Shown one piece after another: positions 58,115 to 64,000 of a stretch of 64,000 bases of DNA. Where the stretch lies: assembly GCA_964020085.1 (NCBI GenBank), contig CAXHUQ010001475.1, positions 238,622-302,621 of the forward strand. The letters are read 5' to 3'. Each line of letters starts with the position of its first letter. The first letter of the stretch is position 1. Under the pieces are notes generated by a model that searched no databases, was not told the origin of the DNA, and worked only from the letters and a program-made list of their open reading frames with translations. A program made the position numbers and the translations under genes. The stretch comes from Micromussa lordhowensis (taxonomy: Eukaryota > Cnidaria > Anthozoa > Scleractinia > Lobophylliidae).

Positions 58115-59098
58115 AGATGGACGGTAAGGTTGGGAAATCTTGAATTGAGCGCTTCTGCTACGAAATGGGCCAGTCTTGTGGAGATGGAAGCCGCCATAAG
58201 TTCCAATTGAGGAAGTGTCAATTTCTTTAATGGAGCAACACGTGATTTAGACATTACGAGTGAGTACTGGTCACCAGTAGAAATGTAGGCTACTGCTCCG
58301 TATGCTTTAGGGCTGGCGTCGGCAAAGACATGTAGGTAAATTGGTTGTGCCTTGGACTGCACTTGGGAGAAGAAGCACCTGGGTAAGACTAGCTTGCTGG
58401 CTTCTTGGATATCTTGGGCTATGTCATCCCACTTGGCTTCCAGTTCTGTGGGAAGTGGCTCGTCCCATTCCAGTTTTCTTTGCCATAGTTCTTGAATGAA
58501 AAGTTTGGCCTTCACTGTTACTGGAGATATGAATCCAAGTGGATCATAAGTCTTTGAGGCCAGTTGCAGTACATCACGTTTGGAAGTTAGTTAGTTAGTT
58601 AACTGATAATGTCGGTTTCTTGGTCTGATCCGGAGATAACATTGTCCACATACATATTGTCCCTTATGTCTTTGGCCACGAGTGTACTGTAGTTGTCCAG
58701 GTGATGATGCAGTGTGGCGTTTAGCATGAAAGGCGAACTGGTGGAGCCAAAAAGGACCGTCTTGAAACAAAATACTTGAAATGCGCTTTCTGGATTCTTA
58801 GGATCTGACAACCAGAAAAATCTGGTGAAGTCTCTGTCATTACCATCGAGACCAACATGGTAGCTTTCTCGATATCTGTGGACAAACCGTAAGTGAAGGA
58901 TCGAAATCGTATGATGATGGAGCACATATCACTTAGAAATGGAGGGCCAACCATAAGGCAGTCGTTCAAACTTGGAGAGTTCTTTGCGGATCGGGAGCTG
59001 CAGTCAAATACAACTCTGATAGGTGTGGTAGCTGATTCTTTTTTGACTGCATGATGTGGGAGGTAGTATGCCCTATCCAGACTGTCCACATTGTCCAC
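58081..59098 (-). pseudogene. BEL/Pao reverse transcriptase and RNase H, fragmented
   Basis: Pieces: 59,098 to about 58,860 (RVVFDCSSRSAKNSPSLND), then frame-shifted 58,860-58,600 (FGSTSSPFMLNATL and YVDNVISGSD). RNase H follows at 58,515-58,081 (HVFADASPKAYGAVAY, LPQLELMAA, WSDSEIVLHW). The polymerase box is YVDN rather than YxDD, a form I recall from this clade. About 80 bp with GTTAGTTAGTTAGTTA separates the two parts. RNase H runs straight into the integrase without the usual spacer, so both joints appear to be deletions. Confidence 0.8.
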
Positions 59099-59126
59099 TC
59101 ATTCAATAAATCAATAGAGCTTCTCA

Positions 59127-60410
59127 TCAATAGAGCTTCTCATGCTCTTTGATTATGTCCCCGTACGATCTAAGAAGACTAGGTGTCTGAGCCAGGTGAC
59201 GTACCATAGCCCGGGTGCGGCTTGCACAGCTACCATAGTTGAAAGGTAGTACTGGACAATCTTCCTTCCATGGAAATTTGGCACTGTAACTTCCATCAGA
59301 CACTCTTGTGATTGAGGATCTCTGGAAGTGTTGCAGGAAGGATTCCTTGTCATCCATGTCTGTAGGTGGTGAGATGCAGATGGACTCCAGAGACCAGAAA
59401 TGCTCAAGATCATGTTCTGCTGCCGTGGTGGAAGACAACTTCTGTAGCAGGTTCACAGCAGTGTTGGTACGATTAACACAGTTAGTTTGTAGCGGTCCTG
59501 AGATGAGGTAACCGAGCTTTGGGCCTTGACCACGGATGACCGTGTCCTTCACTATATCCCAATAGTGATCTGCACCAATTAGGAGTGAGATTTCAAAATT
59601 TTCGTCTGATGTCACAGGATGGGCAAGTGGAAGACCTCTTAGGTGGGATATGGTTCGGATCTGCTGCCGAAAACGGTTCTGAAGTGGTGTGGCGATTTGG
59701 TCAATTACAAGGACACGTACTGGTATGTGTTCTCCATTGGTAGTGACAATAGTGATGTTGGCCATAGGTAATTGTCTGTTGGATGAGGAGTGTGCACCAA
59801 AGGCAGACAAGGCAATAGATTCACTCTCTGTGTAGCGTATGCCCAGTTGATCAGCCAAGGTCTGCGTGATAAAGGAGCGCTGTGCACCCTCGTCGAAAAG
59901 GATGTTAGCTTCACAGTGGGTATGGTTATGGCCAACAGTTGCTATGGCGGTTTTCAAGAGTGAGATTTGGCCACTGCTGACTGGGACATTCGTTTGATTG
60001 ATTGGTGCGAGAGAGGCATGTACTCGGAAGGTTGGCTCTGCCGTAGAAGTGCGAGAGCTGTGAGTGGGAGCAGCAGTATCAGGTGCGGTCCAAGGGCTGT
60101 TGGCAGGATCAGTGGAGCCCAAGCATAGACTTGTGTGATGCTTCCCTTTATATTTATGGCAGCGGAATTTTGACACACGGAAGACTTGTGTTTCCCCAAA
60201 CAGTTAAAGCAATGTCCAAGAGTCTTAACCTTGGCCCATCTCTCTCGAGCATCAGTGACCACTTGACAACTGTAGGAGGGGTGGGGACCCTTGCAGTGCA
60301 GACATTTTTTAGATTCTGACTTGCTAGATTTCCCAGAATGAGGCTGTTTTTCTTGTGTTTGAGTGAGGAAAGAGCTAGTGACTGTAGGGGTGATTCCATA
60401 TGTGGTGTCA
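59127..60410 (-). pseudogene. BEL/Pao gag C-terminus (zinc knuckles) and protease
   Basis: 60,410-60,170 carries two CX2CX3HX4C knuckles (CLHCKGPHPSYSC, CFNCLGKHKSSVC). The aspartic protease region lies in the 60,176-59,127 frame, with ILFDEGAQRSFITQTLAD supplying the catalytic Asp (DEG in place of the common DSG or DTG). The frame changes between knuckle and protease near 60,160. The ORF ends at 59,127, just after a 16-bp direct duplication (CAATAGAGCTTCTCAT twice) that disrupts entry into reverse transcriptase. Confidence 0.78.
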
Positions 60411-60414
60411 TTAA

Positions 60415-60833
60415 AGGGAACCTCCACTGTGACAAAAAGTTCACTTCAAATTACACGATAAAATTTTAAGAATCAAATTTGTTTGAAGTTTTAACTAACA
60501 AAGCGCGTTTACCTGAAATAAATGAATTATAGAATCGTTTATTTTTGTTTTTGAAGTTCCCGGGCGCCGCCATCTTGAATAATTGTGACGTGAAATGGTT
60601 GCCCTTTTGTTATTAGACAAAAGCTCTTTGTGTCAGAACAAAAGAGCAACCAAGACACGTCACAATTATTCAAGATGGCGGCGCCCAGGAAATTTGAAAA
60701 CAAAAATACGCGATTCTAAACTTTATTTTTCTCCACTATAGACACTTTTCTGGACAAAAATTAAAACTAACGTTATTACAAATACTGTATCCTGCAGTTT
60801 AACGTGATTTTTTGGTAGGAGTGGAGGTTCCCT
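60415..60833. mobile_element. TTAA-flanked foldback MITE inside gag
   Basis: TTAA at 60,411-60,414 and 60,834-60,837 flanks inverted ends AGGGAACCTCCACT / AGTGGAGGTTCCCT. The 419-bp interior is itself a foldback (GGGCGCCGCCATCTTGAATA and its inverse). Removing the insert and one TTAA restores the gag frame. The TTAA target fits piggyBac-type elements. Confidence 0.9.
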
Positions 60834-61927
60834 TTAAGTTGGGCACCTGCTTCAAGGATGCGAATTTCCTTTACAATAGCTTCTCTCAACTCCTGGAATT
60901 TCCATTCAGGGTTGTCGTGTTCACGGGCTAAGTTCTTTCTCAACTCATGGAGTAATTTGCCCAGGATAATTGGAATGAGGAGATCCCCATAGCTTTTGTG
61001 TGATCTTCTCAGTGATTCAAGACCTCTGACATGATTCTCCATAGTATCATAAAACAGTTGCAAGCTTGTTAACTGATTGGCGGGGCTAGCAATATCCAGG
61101 AGAGCTTGCATGTGGGCACTTATGATCTTACTGGGTTGCCCAAAACGTTCCCTAAGTAGTTTTATGGCCTGCTCATAATTGAAGTTGCTTAGTGGAAAGC
61201 CAGCAATAGCCCTTGAGGCGTCCCCTGTTAGTTGGGCCTTCAGATAACTAAACTTCTGCTCTTCCCCCTGTGTGGTGTTAGAATGAACAGCTGCTTCGAA
61301 TGAATCCCAGAATGTGGACCACTTGAGGGGATTGCCAGAGAAGGAAGGTAAATTTAATTTTGGAAGGCGGCTACTGTGGTTAACATTCAACTGAGGAGTC
61401 AGAGGTGTTGATTGTGTGTTCAGGGGCGGTTGCGAGTTCTGTCGATTATTAACAGTTTCCCCAGAGGTTGCTTGACTAGTGGATGGGGCATTTTCTTGAC
61501 TGCCTGATGAGCTGGGCTCTGACATGTTACTTGGCACAAGTGGGGTTTCATTGTAAACCATTTGTGGGGATTCCTGATGAGTGGGGGAGGGAGGCTGAGT
61601 AGCAGATTTCTTAGGAGATAATGTGACATGAATAAATCTACTTATCTGGCTGGTGGTATCGAGAATTTCATCATGGATTTCTTCTGTCTCAAATATCTCC
61701 TGCTCGAGGTCCTTCGGTTCTTCGATGAGCGCCGCAATTTTCTCGTCCAGTCCAGTAAGAATAGATTTCTTCCGTGTAAGTTGTTCAAGGATACTGTTAA
61801 GCGATACAACATCCATTTCGGTGGGTGCCTCATTCTCCATAAGATCCTTCGCCTTTTTCAAAATCTTCGTTAAGTGAGCGCGATAACCCGCACGTGAAGA
61901 TGTTAATTTCGGGAGAGTTTCAGCCAT
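60776..61927 (-). pseudogene. BEL/Pao gag N-terminal part, cut by the MITE
   Basis: Starts with an ATG 35 bp inside the 5-prime LTR boundary (MAETLPKLTSSRAGYRAHLT). A coiled-coil-like N-terminus (about 1-110) and a Ser/Pro/Gln-rich linker (115-190) precede the DUF1759-like capsid region. That region includes LPKLNLPSFSGNPLKWSTFW, SYLKAQLTGDASRAIAGFPL and GKLLHELRKNLA. The element-derived frame ends at 60,837; the last codons to 60,776 come from the MITE. Gag forms the particle in which reverse transcription occurs. Confidence 0.85.
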
Positions 61928-61961
61928 ACTGCGTTGTATTATCCTGGTCCCGGCACGAAAA

Positions 61962-62197
61962 TGTCGTGTGGGTCTTTAGGCAACAGTCTGATACTTGAGG
62001 GGATCGGTGAAACGAAGGCAAACGAACAGACAAGGAACAGAATCTCGGTAATCAAACACAGATATATTTCAATATGGCGATCCGATCATACAGTACTTTC
62101 CATGTGACTTGCGCGCGCATACATTTATGATATGACTGCATAACATGCTGAGTTAAACAATAACAAGGTTCAAATGTCAAGTTCAGTCTATTCGACA
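61962..62197 (-). repeat. 5-prime LTR of the BEL/Pao element
   Basis: 236 bp, plus-strand TGTCGTGTGGG...TTCGACA. Followed by GAGAT and then array sequence. Confidence 0.92.
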
Positions 62198-62216
62198 GAG
62201 ATGAATGCAAAATACT

Positions 62217-62420
62217 GAGTGAGGTGCGATATTGCAGAATATAATATCAATCATTGATATCAGGATTGATATATCAAAGTTATTGTCATACATTTCTTGT
62301 TGTTTCTAGTGATAATATCATTTATCATTTTTGATAAGTGGTTATGATATTTTGATATGCCCACTTCTAAGTTCTTATGATAGTTTGATATATCATGATA
62401 ATATCAGGATATCATGAACA
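62217..62420. repeat. AT-rich TGATATCA/ATATCATGATAATATC cluster
   Basis: GATAATATCA, TTGATATATCA and related palindromic words recur about ten times in 200 bp. Non-coding. It starts where similarity to the ~400-bp array ends. Confidence 0.6.
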
Positions 62421-62424
62421 CACA

Positions 62425-62533
62425 TAGACGGGGGGGGGTTCTGTGGCAATTTTTATACGGCCCCCTGGCTCCCAAAGCCTCGCCAGGGCCCAGAAAAAAA
62501 AGTTGCCACAGAACGCCCCCCCGTCTATGTGTG
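62425..62533. repeat. Inverted repeat with G8/C8 arms
   Basis: ACACACATAGACGGGGGGGG and its near-exact inverse lie about 65 bp apart, and TTCTGTGGCAA/TTGCCACAGAA extends the arms. The loop is GC-rich with GGCCCCCTGG and CCAGGGCCC. A compact MITE or cruciform-forming element. Confidence 0.75.
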
Positions 62534-62683
62534 TAAGGTTAAAACACGGGTTATTGTTTTGACATAGAATTATTTTTTGTATTGAAAATGAAAAATGAAA
62601 ATGAAAAAGTTATTGTATTATGGGTAGAGGAAGAAGACATCTGATTATTCAAAGCGAACGGAGAGCACCACCTACAAGAGGTG

Positions 62684-62812
62684 ATGAACATCGAGGCATG
62701 TCGACGGTATATATACGCACATCAAACAGAGGCCCTTGAATTTATGAAAAACATGAATCCGCAACAGCTTGTCGATTTTCTTTTACCAAAAGACAGCGGC
62801 GACAGCACGTAA
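62684..62812 (+). CDS. Short C-terminal-like ORF, unknown
   Basis: 42 codons from the ATG (MNIEACRRYIYAHQTEALEF) to a TAA. The frame is open back to a stop at 62,642. Composition looks protein-like (NMNPQQLVDFLLPKDSG at the end), so it may be the last exon of a lost gene. No splice acceptor is convincing. Confidence 0.3.
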   Translation: MNIEACRRYIYAHQTEALEFMKNMNPQQLVDFLLPKDSGDST

Positions 62813-62866
62813 AAACATCGAATGGAAATGTTTCTGGTAATTAAATATTCCATATGCAAATTGTTG

Positions 62867-63304
62867 CTAGATTGAAACCATAAAAATAATTTTTCCCTTA
62901 TTCAGAGCGCATCTCATTCTAGGGCTAAGAATATGTTTATTGCGCTTTCTGTATAGCAACGCGAACGCAAGCGAAGGCGGCACCGACACGAACATTATTG
63001 GGCCTTTTTTGTGCCCCCGTGTAAATACAACCGACGGTTCGTATTTGCTTTCCCCACAATCTTGGAGTTTATGCAAATTGTGCATTACCTGCCAGGCGTC
63101 ATGCCATTTGATATGCTCCTCGACGCCACCTGCACCTACCAAACTTGCTTGCAAAAGCGGCCCACAACAACCACACGCATGGTCTTCCTGCTCGTCAAAG
63201 ACTTCTTCAATTGGCTCTCGGGCATTTCTGTATTCTTCATCTGTCATCCCCTGACTCATTATTTCTCTTACCGCCTCAGGATCGAAGGGCACTATCTCCC
63301 CCAT
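62867..63304 (-). CDS. Hypothetical protein, 145 residues
   Basis: An intact ORF from MGEIVPFDPEAVREIMSQGM. The N-terminal half is acidic with a CGCC cluster (HACGCCGP), followed by a His/Trp-containing helix (EEHIKWHDAWQVMHNLHKLQ). The C-terminal third is basic. An ATATATATA box lies just upstream of the start on the minus strand. I do not recognise the family and found no introns. An upstream in-frame ATG at 63,340 is less likely because it lies in the AT box. Confidence 0.4.
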   Translation of the reverse strand: MGEIVPFDPEAVREIMSQGMTDEEYRNAREPIEEVFDEQEDHACGCCGPLLQASLVGAGGVEEHIKWHDAWQVMHNLHKLQDCGESKYEPSVVFTRGHKKGPIMFVSVPPSLAFALLYRKRNKHILSPRMRCALNKGKIIFMVSI

Positions 63305-64000
63305 CACTATATATATATTCAAAAATTGCTCTATATGCAAATTTAAGTTTGTTTACATATGACGAGGCAAAATATTTCATGCGTGTCTCAAACCGCGGAT
63401 TCATATTTTTTTGACTCTTTCATCGCCTCGATAACGTCAAATGTTATATATCTGGCTTCTTTTTGCCAAGAGGGGAGAGAAAGTTCGGCGATAACATACC
63501 AAATTGTGTGTATCAATACAATCATTTTTATAAATACGCATGCGTTTTCTAAAAAGACAGAAAAATGCCCCACATGTCTGATCCAGTCCGGCTTGTGAAA
63601 CATAAATAGCCCATATGAGCCAATAAACGATTAGCAATTGATTGGTGGTGCTCTTGGATGTGGGTTGGCCGCCCCTGATTCCTTAAAAGGCACGTGCATG
63701 AAGTTGTTAGGGGTAGTGGGGTGAGGCTGCCTGCAGCGATAACCCCCGGGTGAACCTGCCCCGGCCCAGCAGATAACTGGGGGTGCTCAGGGATTTCTTG
63801 GGATCTCAAAACTCTGTCCCAGAGGATAAATGGGAGGGACATTCGCCTTGTCAGCGGCGGGAAAGACCTAGCCGGGGCTAGGCAAGTAAAGGCCACCAGA
63901 GCACCCCGAACAGGGTTTTGTCACTTTTTTTGTCACATGTGACGCGTGACGAGTCGCGCTTAAATAAAAGCTGCGGACATCTTTCTTAATCTTCTCAACG
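63305..64000. other. Non-coding region with a GC-rich block
   Basis: 63,640-63,905 is GC-rich (GGTGAACCTGCCCCGGCCCA, GACCTAGCCGGGGCTAGGCA, a 5-6 bp hairpin around CTAGCC). It could be a SINE or the 5-prime end of an element running off the window. The overlapping ORFs at 63,388-63,896 look random. Confidence 0.35.

Larger units (their letters stand above)
56609..62197 (-). mobile_element. BEL/Pao LTR retrotransposon, internally damaged
   Basis: A 5.6-kb minus-strand element with 236-bp LTRs (TGT...ACA), a 5-bp target duplication, and gag, protease, reverse transcriptase, RNase H and integrase in BEL/Pao order. A primer-binding-site-like TGCCGGGACCAGGAT follows the 5-prime LTR (minus strand, about 61,955-61,935). 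The LTRs differ at about seven positions (about 97% identity), so insertion was moderately recent. Frameshifts, two internal losses and a MITE insertion make it non-autonomous. Confidence 0.9.

Overview
The window looks like eukaryotic, intron-rich, AT-rich nuclear DNA, most likely from a cnidarian (stony coral or sea anemone). That assignment is an inference from gene families I recognise as expanded in anthozoans: DUF7869-type proteins, BEN-domain genes, P2X7-ballast-like proteins and Mutator-like transposases. I see no rRNA, tRNA, CRISPR array or conserved housekeeping gene. Nearly everything recognisable is mobile-element sequence, intact or broken, much of it nested.

Region 1 (1-14,335) is the most interesting. 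It holds two divergently transcribed multi-exon genes that can be spliced by eye with consistent phases: a 9-exon minus-strand gene ending in a BEN-like domain (about 464 codons) and a 13-exon plus-strand Tnp2/CACTA-like transposase (about 954 codons). They share a 239-bp promoter interval. Arrays of a short palindrome built on GGAATTCC lie on both sides and are partly inverted relative to each other. Together these look like a large, apparently intact two-gene DNA transposon whose left tip lies at or beyond base 1.

Region 2 (14,336-28,250) holds a TIR element of about 2.2 kb with TA flanks (14,516-16,750), a small two-exon minus-strand gene of unknown function (17,807-20,862), a foldback MITE, and a decayed DUF7869 gene (22,275-28,243) with in-frame stops and a local inverted duplication.

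Region 3 (29,056-34,505) is an almost full-length L1/Tx1-like LINE on the minus strand, flanked by a perfect 15-bp target duplication. Its ORF2 is broken only at three short homopolymers. A small hydrophobic ORF overlaps the ORF2 start as ATGA.

Region 4 (34,500-46,310) contains arrays of a TTGCTTAATAAGCAA-like palindrome, a P2X7-ballast-like gene fragment, one copy of a 1.8-kb duplicated fossil, a Penelope 3-prime fragment, an array of CCGTTAAAACGG-like palindromes, a second DUF7869 pseudogene of a different subfamily, and a 5-prime piece of a Mutator-like transposase gene.

Region 5 (46,508-51,060) is a non-autonomous-looking element with CACAGC termini and TGCGTAAA subterminal repeats. It contains further MITE and Penelope-like debris and a 94-bp tandem repeat. 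Region 6 (51,165-56,608) has a coiled-coil exon, a Penelope GIY-YIG remnant with a large palindrome, the second copy of the duplicated fossil, and a ~400-bp tandem array carrying small splice-bounded cassettes. Region 7 (56,609-62,197) is a BEL/Pao LTR retrotransposon (236-bp LTRs, GAGAT target duplication) inserted into that array and itself invaded by a TTAA-flanked MITE. Region 8 (62,198-64,000) has AT-rich repeats, a large inverted repeat and one small intact minus-strand ORF.

Exon boundaries, domain names and family assignments were made by eye without database searches.
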